Notes: generated by a model not told the origin, from the sequence alone. Counted from the first letter of the stretch, positions 23,122-31,614 are shown. The stretch is DNA of 58,127 nucleotides from JAOBAU01 sp034667465 (GCA_034667465.1 JAXDJV010000005.1:1-58127), one strand, 5' to 3'. Translations and numbers: made by a program.

Positions 23122-25186
23122 GCCTCAGATGCGCAAACTGCTGATCGTGACGACCCTCTTCTCTGCATGTGCGCTTCGACACAGCGTCGCGCCGCCGGCC
23201 GCTCCCGTTCCCGCCGCGGCACCGTCGAACTACGGCTTCACGATCGAGGATGAAGCGCGCGTGCTGATGCTCGAGGATCGCCGCGAATACGATCCTGCGT
23301 TCGTCGACGCGTGGATCCATCACGAAAACGCGCTGCATCGCGCGCGCATCGCCCTGGCGCTCGCGCGCATCGGACCGCATACGTTCATCGACGCGAACAG
23401 CAACGGCGTGCGCGATGCCGACGAACGACAGGCCGGCGTCGCGCAGCTGGTCACGCTGGTCAACGATCCCGATCCGAACGTTCGGATGACGGCAGCGTTC
23501 GCGCTCGGAATGATCGGCGACGCATCAGCCGTCGATGCGCTGCTGCAGTTCGCGAACAACAAAGAGAATGGCGGCGTCGCGGCGGAAGCGGTCGAAGCAC
23601 TGTCGAAGCTCGCCACCAGCGTGCCGCTCGCGCGCTACGCGGAGTTCACGAAAGAATCGCAGCACGAAGGCGTTCGCGCGCGCGCGATCCGTTTCCTCTT
23701 CCGATACAAGTCGGACGAAGCGCAGGCGATCGCGGCGAGCGCGCTCGAATCGCCGCAGCCGCTCATTCGTCAGGAAGCGGCGTACACGCTGGCGCGGCGT
23801 CCGTACGCTGCTGCGCGGCCGGTGCTCGAATTGCTGATGACCGATCCGAGCATGGCGACCCGTTCGTACGCCGCGACGGCGCTCGGCCGCATCGGCGCGG
23901 CGGAATCGGTCGGCGTCCTTTCCGACGCGTTGCGCGATCCGCATCCGTGGGTTCGCACGAACGCAGTCGTCGCGCTCGGCCGCATTGCCGCGAAGGACGT
24001 CAAACTGATCGATCGCGCGGAATTCATCCAGGATGCTCTGCGCGTCATCGCCCTTACCGACGATCCCGATCCCGGAACGCGCGCGTCGGCCATCGACACG
24101 CTCGGCTGGTACGCGAAGAAGAGCGAAGCGGCGCGCAAGCGTCTGCTCGACGTCGCCGCGACCGGCTCGCGCGTCGATCGCGAGATCGCCGCGGGCGCGA
24201 TTGCGAAACAGCTCGGCGACGAGAAGCTGCTGCCGGCCGACCTTTCATCGTGGGCGAAAGTGCGCGTGCTCGAAGCGGGCGGCGGCGTCGCGAATGCCGT
24301 TCGCGCGCGCTGGGCCGGCGATCCGGAAGCGCTCGTGCGACAGAACGTCGTCGGCTCGATTGCCGATCACGACGTCGAATCGCAGCTGCCGCTGATTCGC
24401 GCGGCGATCGATGATCCCGATCCGGTCGTGCGCGCGCAGGCGCTCGATCGCTACAGCAAAGCGAAGGCGCCCGACGTCGCGCTGCTCCGCGCCGCGGAAG
24501 CACGCGCGCGCAAGGATGCGGCGAACGATGCGCGCATCGGTGCGATCGACGCGCTCGCCGACATCGACTTCCCGGAGCGCGAGTCGTTTCTCCGCGCGCT
24601 GCTGAGCGACGCCGATCCGATGGTGCGCGCGATGGCAGCCGATCGCATCGAGTCGAAGCTGAAAAAGCCGCGGCCGCAGTACACGCCGCTGCCGATCAAT
24701 CGCGGCGCCGCCGATTACGCGGAGATCGTGCTCTGGGCGCGGTCGCCGCACACGGCGACGATTCATCTGACGCGCGGAAAGATCGTGATGGTGCTGCTGA
24801 CGCAGGACGCCCCGATGACGGCGTGGAACTTCGCGCAGCTGGCGCGGCGCGGCTATTTCAACAACACGTCGTTCATGCGCGTCGTGCCGAACTTCGTGAT
24901 TCAGGGCGGCGATCCGCGCAACGACATGAGCGGCGGTCCCGGCTATTCGATCCGCGACGAGATCAACATGCAGAAGTACACGCGCGGCACGGTCGGGATG
25001 GCGCTCTCCGGTCCCGACACCGGCGGCTCGCAGTTCTTCATCACGCATTCGCCGCAGCCGCATCTCGACGGCGGCTACACGATCTTCGGCCGCGTAACCG
25101 AGGGGTTGAATGCGGTCGTCGATCAGACGGAGCGCGGCGATCGCGTCGAGACGATCACCATCGACGAAGGACGCCCGTCATCCTGA
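23120..25186 (+). CDS. HEAT-repeat lipoprotein with C-terminal cyclophilin domain
   Basis: A 688-residue exported protein. A lipoprotein signal ends LFSAC (Cys17). Residues about 60-500 consist of alpha-helical HEAT-like repeats with recurring NDPDPNVRMTAAFALG-type units. The last 165 residues form a cyclophilin peptidyl-prolyl isomerase: MTAWNFAQLARRGYFNNTSF, then VIQGGDPRNDMSG and GGSQFFITHSPQPHLDGGY. It probably acts as a surface or periplasmic folding factor on bound partners. The start is nearly back to back with ccmA. The stop codon falls inside the repeat at 25177-25264. Confidence 0.92.
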   Translation: MPQMRKLLIVTTLFSACALRHSVAPPAAPVPAAAPSNYGFTIEDEARVLMLEDRREYDPAFVDAWIHHENALHRARIALALARIGPHTFIDANSNGVRDADERQAGVAQLVTLVNDPDPNVRMTAAFALGMIGDASAVDALLQFANNKENGGVAAEAVEALSKLATSVPLARYAEFTKESQHEGVRARAIRFLFRYKSDEAQAIAASALESPQPLIRQEAAYTLARRPYAAARPVLELLMTDPSMATRSYAATALGRIGAAESVGVLSDALRDPHPWVRTNAVVALGRIAAKDVKLIDRAEFIQDALRVIALTDDPDPGTRASAIDTLGWYAKKSEAARKRLLDVAATGSRVDREIAAGAIAKQLGDEKLLPADLSSWAKVRVLEAGGGVANAVRARWAGDPEALVRQNVVGSIADHDVESQLPLIRAAIDDPDPVVRAQALDRYSKAKAPDVALLRAAEARARKDAANDARIGAIDALADIDFPERESFLRALLSDADPMVRAMAADRIESKLKKPRPQYTPLPINRGAADYAEIVLWARSPHTATIHLTRGKIVMVLLTQDAPMTAWNFAQLARRGYFNNTSFMRVVPNFVIQGGDPRNDMSGGPGYSIRDEINMQKYTRGTVGMALSGPDTGGSQFFITHSPQPHLDGGYTIFGRVTEGLNAVVDQTERGDRVETITIDEGRPSS

Positions 25187-25264
25187 GCGAAGCGAAGGAT
25201 CTGCGTGGGTGGTGCGCGCAGCGAGTCCCTTCCGCCCGGATCCTTCGCTAACGCTCAGGATGAC
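25177..25264 (+). repeat. GTCATCC-type inverted repeat, copy 5
   Basis: Both arms are of the TCCTGAG type (GTCATCCTGAGCG at the left, CGCTCAGGATGAC at the right). It overlaps the last codons of the HEAT-cyclophilin gene and provides its TGA, and ends 17 bases before the next small gene. Confidence 0.88.
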
Positions 25265-25281
25265 GTAAGCTCGCGACTCAA

Positions 25282-25449
25282 ATGATGGGATTGTTCGGAC
25301 GGCTGTTCATGCTGGTCGGCATGCTGCTGCTGCCAATCGGCTTTTCGATCGGGATGTTTCAGGACGACGTGAAGCTCGAAGTGCGTCTCCTCTTCATCGG
25401 CGGCGCATTCTTTGTCGCCGGCTGGCTCATGGCGAAGCAGCGGTCGTGA
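25282..25449 (+). CDS. Small two-helix membrane protein
   Basis: A 55-residue protein with two hydrophobic segments (about 4-25 and 35-51) separated by an acidic/basic turn (QDDVKLEVR) and a basic end (KQRS). I do not recognise a family. Support is the codon use, the membrane pattern and a GTGA overlap with the following dehydrogenase gene, which suggests translational coupling. No convincing ribosome site precedes the ATG; the next in-frame ATG is one codon later. Confidence 0.6.
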   Translation: MMGLFGRLFMLVGMLLLPIGFSIGMFQDDVKLEVRLLFIGGAFFVAGWLMAKQRS

Positions 25450-26363
25450 AGCACACCGTCGTGTTGACCGCGGCTTTTCCGGCCGTCGCGCGCCAGCTGC
25501 TGGCGGGCGAGTTCGACGTGATCGAGCATCCGACGGAACACGGCCGCAGCGAAGACGACATGATCGCGATTCTCGCCGAGGCCGATGCGGCGATTACGCT
25601 GTTGAGCGATCCGCTGACGCGTCGCGTGCTCGCGTCGAATCCGCATTTGCGAATCGTCGCGAACTTCGCGGTCGGCTACAACAACGTCGACGTCGACGCG
25701 GCGCGCGAGCTCGGAATCACCGTGACGAATACGCCCGGCGTTCTGACCGAAGCGACGGCGGATCTGACGCTGGCGCTGATGCTCGCAACGACACGTCGCA
25801 TCGTCGAAGGCGACGCGGAAATTCGCGCCACCGGTCGTTGCGAATGGGAACCACTCAAACTTCTCGGGCTTTCGCTGCAGGGTCGCCGCCTCGGCATCAT
25901 CGGGATGGGCCGCATCGGCACCGCGGTCGCAACGCGCGCTCGTGCATTCGGAATGGAGATCATCGGCGTTCGCCGTAATGAATCGCTCGACGAACTGCTC
26001 GAAACGTCCGACATCATTTCGCTCCACCTGCCGCTCAACGCCACGACGCGTCACATCATCGACGCCGCCGCGCTGGCGCGGATGAAAACGGGGGCGGTGC
26101 TGATCAACACCTCGCGCGGACCGCTCGTCGATGAAGCAGCGCTCTGCGATGCGCTCGATCGCGGCCGGCTCTCCGGCGCCGGACTCGACGTTTACGAAGA
26201 CGAGCCCGATGTGAATCCGCGGCTGCTGGCGATGTCGAACGTCGTGCTGTTGCCGCACATCGGCTCGGCGACGATCGAAGCGCGCACGGCGATGGCAACG
26301 ATCGCCGCGACCGAAGTGCTGCGCTTCCTGCGCGGCGAAAAGCCGCGGCATGCGGTGGTCTGA
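25446..26363 (+). CDS. D-isomer-specific 2-hydroxyacid dehydrogenase (glyoxylate/hydroxypyruvate reductase-like)
   Basis: NAD(P)-dependent dehydrogenase of 305 residues, GTG start. The Rossmann motif is GIIGMGRIG (150-158). Catalytic residues are visible as Arg224 in NTSRGPLVDE, Glu253 in DVYEDEP and His271 in LPHIGSAT. The spacing fits the GyaR/GhrB-type glyoxylate reductase group, but the exact substrate cannot be read from sequence. It is coupled to the preceding small membrane protein and followed 20 bases later by a hydrolase gene. Confidence 0.9.
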   Translation: MKHTVVLTAAFPAVARQLLAGEFDVIEHPTEHGRSEDDMIAILAEADAAITLLSDPLTRRVLASNPHLRIVANFAVGYNNVDVDAARELGITVTNTPGVLTEATADLTLALMLATTRRIVEGDAEIRATGRCEWEPLKLLGLSLQGRRLGIIGMGRIGTAVATRARAFGMEIIGVRRNESLDELLETSDIISLHLPLNATTRHIIDAAALARMKTGAVLINTSRGPLVDEAALCDALDRGRLSGAGLDVYEDEPDVNPRLLAMSNVVLLPHIGSATIEARTAMATIAATEVLRFLRGEKPRHAVV

Positions 26364-26383
26364 TTTCCGCTACAGTCGCTCGC

Positions 26384-26935
26384 ATGCGACTGCAACGCAA
26401 TGACACGCTGCTCGTAGTCATCGACGTCCAGGAAAAGCTGATGCGCGTCATCGACCGCGCATCCGAAGTCGAGAGCAACATCGATCGGCTCGTGCGCGGC
26501 TTCCACCTCCTCGACGTCCCTTCCCTGCTCACCGAACAATACGTCCGCGGCCTCGGGCCCACCACGCCGGCCGTTCGCACGGCGTTCGAAGAAAGCGGCG
26601 GCTACACGCCGATCGAGAAATCGTGCTTCTCCAGCTACGGCTCGAGCGAGTTCCTCGCCGAGCTTCGCAATTTGCGCAGGAAGCATGTCGTCGTCGCCGG
26701 CATCGAGGCGCATGTTTGCGTCTATCAGACCGTCGGCGATCTGATCGCGAACGGCTACGACGTCACGATCGTCGCCGACGCCATCTCATCGCGCACCGCT
26801 GAGAATCGCGAGACGGCGCGGCGGCGAATGACCGGCGACGGCGCACATCTCAGCAGCACCGAAATGGTCCTCTTCGAGCTGACCGTCACCTCCGGAACGG
26901 ATGAGTTCCGCGCCATCTCCCGTCTGGTCAAGTAA
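26384..26935 (+). CDS. Isochorismatase-like cysteine hydrolase
   Basis: A 183-residue alpha/beta hydrolase. The catalytic triad of the family is complete: Asp14 (VVIDVQEK), Lys79 (IEKSCFSS) and Cys112 (GIEAHVCVYQT). The length and the IEAHVCVYQT motif match the ISOC1/YcaC-like subgroup with unknown substrates rather than true isochorismatases, which are longer. It may be the last gene of the operon starting at 23120, because a hairpin follows directly. Confidence 0.88.
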   Translation: MRLQRNDTLLVVIDVQEKLMRVIDRASEVESNIDRLVRGFHLLDVPSLLTEQYVRGLGPTTPAVRTAFEESGGYTPIEKSCFSSYGSSEFLAELRNLRRKHVVVAGIEAHVCVYQTVGDLIANGYDVTIVADAISSRTAENRETARRRMTGDGAHLSSTEMVLFELTVTSGTDEFRAISRLVK

Positions 26936-26940
26936 TTGAC

Positions 26941-26956
26941 GAGCCGTTTGCGGCTC
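26941..26956 (+). terminator. Hairpin after the hydrolase gene
   Basis: Perfect GAGCCG-TTTG-CGGCTC stem just after the stop at 26935. No U-run follows, so termination is uncertain. Confidence 0.3.
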
Positions 26957-27004
26957 ACGGTTGTGTGCAGACAAATTGCACTACGTAAAACGGGGAGGAC
27001 TGGA

Positions 27005-27037
27005 ATGGAGACGAACCGAAATGTGGCGCGCCCCTGA
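27005..27037 (+). CDS. Leader peptide ORF upstream of response regulator
   Basis: A ten-residue frame (METNRNVARP) preceded by one of the best ribosome sites in the window (GGGGAGG, six bases before ATG). Its stop codon lies in the 5' arm and loop of a hairpin whose 3' arm holds the ribosome site of the next gene. The arrangement is that of a coupling or regulatory leader. No similar peptide is known to me; expression is inference. Confidence 0.5.
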   Translation: METNRNVARP

Positions 27038-27048
27038 CCTGAGGGGCG
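27029..27048 (+). promoter_or_regulatory. Hairpin sequestering the ribosome site of the receiver gene
   Basis: A perfect seven-pair stem, CGCCCCT (27029-27035) with AGGGGCG (27042-27048), loop GACCTG, ends one base before the ATG at 27049. The right arm contains the GAGGGG ribosome site. Confidence 0.6.
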
Positions 27049-27507
27049 ATGGAAAAATCCGAGAAACGAATCCTGGTCGTCGATGACGACGACGCAATCC
27101 GTGCTCTGCTTTTCACGATCCTGCGGCGGCGCGGTTACGCCGTCGACACGGCGAGAAACGGCGTGGAAGCGGTGGAGCGGCTGGAAAGCTGCAGCTACAC
27201 GCTCATGCTCCTCGATCTGATGATGCCGCAGATGAGCGGATGGGAAGTGCTCAAGCACATCGATCAGGTCGGCACCTCGCGGCCGACGCCGGTCGTCATC
27301 GTCCTCACCGCCGGCAACGAGCCGCGCGATCTCAATCCGGCATATGTCGCGGGAACGGTGCGGAAGCCTTTCGACGTCGAGCTGCTCGTCGACACCATCA
27401 CGGCCTGTATCGCCACCCAGCCCGAGCGCTCGCAACTCGACAACTGCCCGCAACCGGACAGTGCCGGGGAAGAAAAATCGGACCGCCCGCGCGACGACGT
27501 CAACTGA
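27049..27507 (+). CDS. Stand-alone response regulator receiver protein 1
   Basis: A 152-residue REC-domain protein without an output domain. The acidic pocket (VDDDD), phospho-acceptor Asp56 (LLDLMMP), Thr87 (IVLTAG) and Lys106 (VRKPFD) are all present, so it should be phosphorylated by an unlinked kinase. The last 30 residues are hydrophilic and probably disordered. It starts directly after a hairpin and leader ORF. A paralogue of identical length follows 53 bases downstream. Confidence 0.88.
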   Translation: MEKSEKRILVVDDDDAIRALLFTILRRRGYAVDTARNGVEAVERLESCSYTLMLLDLMMPQMSGWEVLKHIDQVGTSRPTPVVIVLTAGNEPRDLNPAYVAGTVRKPFDVELLVDTITACIATQPERSQLDNCPQPDSAGEEKSDRPRDDVN

Positions 27508-27514
27508 CGAACGC

Positions 27515-27529
27515 TGGCACAGTCCTTGG
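27515..27529 (+). promoter_or_regulatory. Sigma-54-like promoter
   Basis: TGGCAC, five bases, then TTGG, close to the consensus TGGCAC-N5-TTGC. The spacing is exact, but the invariant C of the -12 GC is replaced by G. It lies 32 bases upstream of the second receiver gene. Confidence 0.35.
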
Positions 27530-27560
27530 AATTGATTCCTGCGCAAGAGGACTGAAAACG

Positions 27561-28019
27561 ATGTCAGCAAATGAAGCTCGAGTGCTCATCATCGAAGACA
27601 ACGATGTACTTCGCGTCATGCTCTTCACGATCCTTCGTCATCAGCCGCTGGCCGTCGATACGACGACTACGGCAGCCGAGGCGATGGAGAAAGTAATGAC
27701 CTGCGATTACGCGCTCATTCTCATCGACATGAATCTGGCCAACGACGATGCGACGACGTTCCTGACGCGCTTCGCCGATGAACGGCAGGACGCATCGACG
27801 TTCATCATTGCGGTCCGCGATCCGAATCGCGAGCCCGGATTCGAACATCCGATCGTCAGCGCGATCGTCAACAAGCCGCTGGAGATCGACACGCTGGCGG
27901 ATGTCGTTCGCGAATGCGCGGCCGTCGTTCCGCCGTCCGAGAGTCCGCTCCCCTGCCCGCCGGCGGAGAGCGATCTGCGCGACCGCTTCGATCAGAGCGG
28001 CTCCTTCTACACCAACTGA
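27561..28019 (+). CDS. Stand-alone receiver protein 2 (divergent paralogue)
   Basis: A 152-residue receiver protein. Asp56 (ILIDMNL), the acidic pocket (IEDND) and Lys105 (VNKPLE) are kept, but the conserved Thr/Ser switch residue is replaced by Val (FIIAVRD). That usually means altered or phosphorylation-independent output. The N-terminal halves of both receivers share LFTILR, AVDT and a C-x-Y pattern at the same positions, so they arose by duplication. The stop overlaps the start of the SemiSWEET gene. Confidence 0.82.
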   Translation: MSANEARVLIIEDNDVLRVMLFTILRHQPLAVDTTTTAAEAMEKVMTCDYALILIDMNLANDDATTFLTRFADERQDASTFIIAVRDPNREPGFEHPIVSAIVNKPLEIDTLADVVRECAAVVPPSESPLPCPPAESDLRDRFDQSGSFYTN

Positions 28020-28291
28020 TGACGGAGCTGATCGGCTGGGCGAGCTCCGTCATCCTCGTGCTGACCATTGCCAAACAGGTTCACAAGCAGTGGCAGGCCG
28101 GCACGAGTGAAGGCGTCTCGCGCTGGCTCTTCATCGGACAGCTGGCAGCATCGACCGGCTTCACGATCTACAGCGTGCTCGTACACAACTGGGTCTTCGT
28201 CGTCACGAACGCGCTGATGATCGTCAATGGACTGGCCGGATTCTGGATTACGCGACATCAGAAGAAACGGATGCCGGCCGCCACTGCATAA
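28019..28291 (+). CDS. SemiSWEET/PQ-loop small transporter
   Basis: A 90-residue protein with three transmembrane helices and the conserved pattern of bacterial SemiSWEETs (QVHKQWQAGTSEGVSRWLF, then a late NALMIVNG stretch). Such proteins dimerise to form sugar carriers. The ATG overlaps the stop of the receiver gene (ATGA-type), suggesting coupled expression. The usual PQ pair is replaced by KQ (AKQVHKQW). Confidence 0.82.
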   Translation: MTELIGWASSVILVLTIAKQVHKQWQAGTSEGVSRWLFIGQLAASTGFTIYSVLVHNWVFVVTNALMIVNGLAGFWITRHQKKRMPAATA

Positions 28292-28303
28292 TGCGCGGCG
28301 CAC

Positions 28304-29155
28304 ATGCGCCGTGGTCTGTGGTTCATCCTCGCTGCCGCCGTTCTCTGGTCGACGGGCGGTATCGGAATCAAAGCCGTTGATGAACCGGCGCTGAAGGTCA
28401 CGTTCTATCGCTCGATCTTCGCCGCCATCGCGCTGATCGTGCTTTTTCGCGGCGCGGTCTTCGGGCGGCGCTGGAAATCGACGACGACGTTCGTCATCGC
28501 GATCCTCAGCTACGGCGCCTGCCTGACGTCGTTCGTCGTCGCCACGAAACTGACGACCGCCGCGAACGCGATCTTCCTGCAGTACGCCGGCGCAGTCTGG
28601 GTGATGCTCCTCTCACCGCTCGTGCTGCGCGAACCGATGCGATCGCGCGACGTGATCGCGATCGGCGTCGCCATCGCCGGCATGGCGCTCTTCTTCGTCG
28701 GCAAATTCGAGACGCGCGGCATGGCCGGCAACGCGATGGCGCTGCTCTCGAGCGTCTTCTTCGCGGCGATGATCCTCGCGCTTCGGCGCGAAGGAGCAGC
28801 GTCGCAATCGGCGATCGTCTGGGGAAACGTGCTGCTCGCGGCAGCGCTCGTGCCATTCGTCGGAAACGATCTCTCGCTTTCCCCGAAGTCGTTTGCGATT
28901 CTCGCGCTCCTCGGCTTCCTGCAGATCGGCGCCGCCTACGCGCTGTTCGTCCGCGGTCTGCGCGAAGTGCCGGCCACGCAGGCGTCGCTCACCGGCATGC
29001 TCGAACCGGTGATGAATCCGCTCTGGGTCTTCCTCTTCCTCGGCGAACGTCCGTCCGGCTACGCGCTCGCCGGCGGCGCCATCGTGCTCGCGGCGATCGC
29101 CTGGCACACGCTCGGCGGCGGCGAGGCGGTGGCGGACATCCCCGCCGTGGATTAA
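28304..29155 (+). CDS. EamA/DMT family transporter
   Basis: A 283-residue inner-membrane transporter with ten helices in two EamA halves. Family features are the N-terminal AAAVLWSTGGIGIKAV, the end of the first half at EPMRSRDVIAIGVAIAG and the second-half MLEPVMNPLWVFLFLGE. Substrates of this group are small metabolites and cannot be predicted. It starts 12 bases after the SemiSWEET gene, in the same probable operon. Confidence 0.9.
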   Translation: MRRGLWFILAAAVLWSTGGIGIKAVDEPALKVTFYRSIFAAIALIVLFRGAVFGRRWKSTTTFVIAILSYGACLTSFVVATKLTTAANAIFLQYAGAVWVMLLSPLVLREPMRSRDVIAIGVAIAGMALFFVGKFETRGMAGNAMALLSSVFFAAMILALRREGAASQSAIVWGNVLLAAALVPFVGNDLSLSPKSFAILALLGFLQIGAAYALFVRGLREVPATQASLTGMLEPVMNPLWVFLFLGERPSGYALAGGAIVLAAIAWHTLGGGEAVADIPAVD

Positions 29156-29164
29156 GTTGCGCTC

Positions 29165-30193
29165 ATGCGCAGAGCCGCATTGCTTCTTCTTTTGCTGAGC
29201 GCGTGCGCCGGCAGCGTGATTCACACCGATACGCATTTCGACTTCCGAAATCCCGGCTGCCAGCCGTCAACTCCCGACGCTCCGTTTTCCGTTCGTTACA
29301 CCGGCAGCGGTGGCGTGTACATCAAATGGCACGATGACGGTCTGCTGATCGGTCCGTACTTTTCACATTCCGGCGGAGTCGTCGCGGCGCAATTCGGTCA
29401 CGTCCATTTCGACGACACGCGAATCAACAGCGGGATGGAAGGCGTCAGGAACGTCCGCGCGATTCTGTTCGGCCATTCGCACTTCGATCACTTCGGCGAC
29501 CTGCCACGAATCGCCGACAAAGTGACCGGCGTGCCGATCTACACGAACGACTCCGGCGTGAAACTGCTCGGCGGTTATCCGGATGTGCAGGCGCGCGCGG
29601 TGTCAGTGGAAGGAAAGACATCGATCGACGTTCCCGGCTCCGCGATTCGCATCATTCCGATCAGGTGGGATCACGCGCCGCAGCTTTGCCGGCTGCGTCG
29701 CTGGCCGTGCACGTACGCGTTCGGCGAAGCGAATCCGCAAACGAAACCGTGGGAAAACGTGCGGCTGCGCGATTTGCGAAACGGACAGACGTACGCGTAT
29801 GAAATCGACCTGATGAACGGCAGCGAAGTCGCGCATCGCATCTACTACAACGATGCCGCGGCAGCGGAGCAGCCGGGCGTTCCCGACGGGCCGTTCGATC
29901 TCGCAATCATCTGCATGGCGTCGTACGACTTCGTACGCGGTTATCCCGAGTCGCTGCTGGCGCGGCTCAGGCCGCATCACGTGCTCGTCTCGCACTACGA
30001 AGACTTTTTCGTGAAGCAGAAAACGAATTCGTGGAACTTCGCGCCGCTGCTGACGAACGCGAAGGCAAACCGCTTCATCGAGCGGATGAAGGACCTCGTA
30101 AACGATCCGCGGCCGCCGACGAACAACGTCTGCGGAGTAAAGACCGATCGCTGGTCGATGCCGGTTCCCGGCGAGACACTCGTCTTTCAATGA
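29165..30193 (+). CDS. Metallo-beta-lactamase-fold lipoprotein
   Basis: A 342-residue predicted lipoprotein (LLSAC, Cys14). The metal motif HSHFDH lies at 104-109 (LFGHSHFDHFGDL) and further His residues at WDHAP and SHYEDF complete the site. It resembles UlaG/NAPE-PLD-like hydrolases rather than beta-lactamases, acting probably on a phosphodiester or lactone outside the inner membrane. The stop overlaps the ALDH start (ATGA). Specific substrate unknown. Confidence 0.85.
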   Translation: MRRAALLLLLLSACAGSVIHTDTHFDFRNPGCQPSTPDAPFSVRYTGSGGVYIKWHDDGLLIGPYFSHSGGVVAAQFGHVHFDDTRINSGMEGVRNVRAILFGHSHFDHFGDLPRIADKVTGVPIYTNDSGVKLLGGYPDVQARAVSVEGKTSIDVPGSAIRIIPIRWDHAPQLCRLRRWPCTYAFGEANPQTKPWENVRLRDLRNGQTYAYEIDLMNGSEVAHRIYYNDAAAAEQPGVPDGPFDLAIICMASYDFVRGYPESLLARLRPHHVLVSHYEDFFVKQKTNSWNFAPLLTNAKANRFIERMKDLVNDPRPPTNNVCGVKTDRWSMPVPGETLVFQ

Positions 30194-31614
30194 CCGAGGC
30201 TGTCCCGCTTTTTGCAGTTGAGCGCGGCGTGTCGACATTCGCGCTCATCGAGCCTGCAACCGGCGAGCAATTCACAACGGTCCCGGAGGCGTCGGCGAAC
30301 GACGTCGACCTCAGCGTCCGCGCCGCACACGCCGCATTCAAGTCGGGACCGTGGCGCGCGCTGAACACGCGCGATCGCGGACGCGCGCTGATGCGGCTCT
30401 CGAATCTGATTCGCGAGAACGCCGAGGAGCTGGCGAGGCTCGAGGCGCGCAACGTCGGGAAACCGATTCGCGATGCGCGCGATGAAGTGGAGCTCGCCGC
30501 GAACTGCTTCGAGTACTACGCGGGAACGACGAACAAGATCGGCGGCGACACGATCCCCGGCGCCGCGCCCGGCGTGCTGATGACCTTCCGCGAAGCGGTC
30601 GGCGTCTGCGGAATCATCGTGCCGTGGAACTTCCCGATCGCGATCACGTCGTGGAAAGTCGCACCGGCGCTGGCGATGGGAAACACCGTCGTCCTCAAAC
30701 CGGCAGAACAGACGCCGATGACCGCGCTGCGCCTCGCCGAACTGGCGCTCGAAGCGGGAATCCCGAAAGGCGTTTTCACCGTCATCACCGGCAAAGGTTC
30801 CGTGATCGGCGAAGCGCTCGTCAAACATCCGCTTGTTCGCAAGGTCGCATTCACCGGCTCGACGGAAGTCGGCGCGAACGTGATGCGGCTCGCCGCCGAC
30901 GACATCAAACGCGTCAGCCTCGAGCTCGGCGGCAAGTCGGCGCTGCTCGTCTTCGATGACTGCGATTTCGATCGCGCCGTCGCTTCCGCCGTTTCGAGCT
31001 CGCTCGGCAACGCCGGACAGGATTGCTGCGCGCGCTCGCGCGTCCTCGTCCACGAATCGATTCACGACCGCTTCGCGAAAGCGCTCGTCGACGCCTTCGG
31101 AAAGGTGAAGGTCGGCGATCCGCTCGACGACGCGACGGAGATGGGACCGCTCGTCACCGCCGCGCATCGCAGCCGCGTGCAGTCGTACATCGACAAAGGA
31201 AAATCGGAAGGAGCGACGCTCGCGTGCGGCGGAGATGTTCCGAGCAGGAAAGGTTCGTATCTCGATCCCGCCGTCTTCCTCGACGCGACATCGGACATGA
31301 CGATCGTTCGCGAAGAGATTTTCGGTCCGGTGGTCGCCGTCATGCGCTTCCGCGACGAAGCGGAAGCGATCGCGATGGCGAACGATTCGCTGTACGGTCT
31401 CTCCGGCTCGATCTTCACGCGCGACATCGGCCGCGCCATGCGCGTCGCACGCGCGGTCGAAACCGGAAACCTCTCCATCAACTCCGGCTCCAGCGTGCAT
31501 CTCGAAGCGCCGTTCGGCGGCGTCAAGCGCAGCGGTCTCGGGCGCGAGCTCGGTCTCGCCGCACTCGATCACTATTCGGAATGGAAGACGGTCTACATTG
31601 ACGTGAGCGCATGA
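30190..31614 (+). CDS. NAD-dependent aldehyde dehydrogenase (PuuC-like)
   Basis: A 474-residue ALDH. Catalytic residues are Asn147 (PWNFP), Glu245 (LELGGK) and Cys279 (GQDCC). The next gene is a glutamine-synthetase-like ligase. This pairing resembles the gamma-glutamylated polyamine (Puu) pathway, in which the aldehyde of gamma-glutamyl-aminobutyrate is oxidised. That pathway assignment is inference. ATGA overlaps join it to the genes on both sides. Confidence 0.9.
   Translation: MTEAVPLFAVERGVSTFALIEPATGEQFTTVPEASANDVDLSVRAAHAAFKSGPWRALNTRDRGRALMRLSNLIRENAEELARLEARNVGKPIRDARDEVELAANCFEYYAGTTNKIGGDTIPGAAPGVLMTFREAVGVCGIIVPWNFPIAITSWKVAPALAMGNTVVLKPAEQTPMTALRLAELALEAGIPKGVFTVITGKGSVIGEALVKHPLVRKVAFTGSTEVGANVMRLAADDIKRVSLELGGKSALLVFDDCDFDRAVASAVSSSLGNAGQDCCARSRVLVHESIHDRFAKALVDAFGKVKVGDPLDDATEMGPLVTAAHRSRVQSYIDKGKSEGATLACGGDVPSRKGSYLDPAVFLDATSDMTIVREEIFGPVVAVMRFRDEAEAIAMANDSLYGLSGSIFTRDIGRAMRVARAVETGNLSINSGSSVHLEAPFGGVKRSGLGRELGLAALDHYSEWKTVYIDVSA

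Noticed and set aside
26936..26987. Promoter for the receiver gene (TTGACG or TTGTGT with TACGTA)
   Set aside because: Spacings do not fit a sigma-70 promoter (no -10 box for the first, 15 bases for the second).
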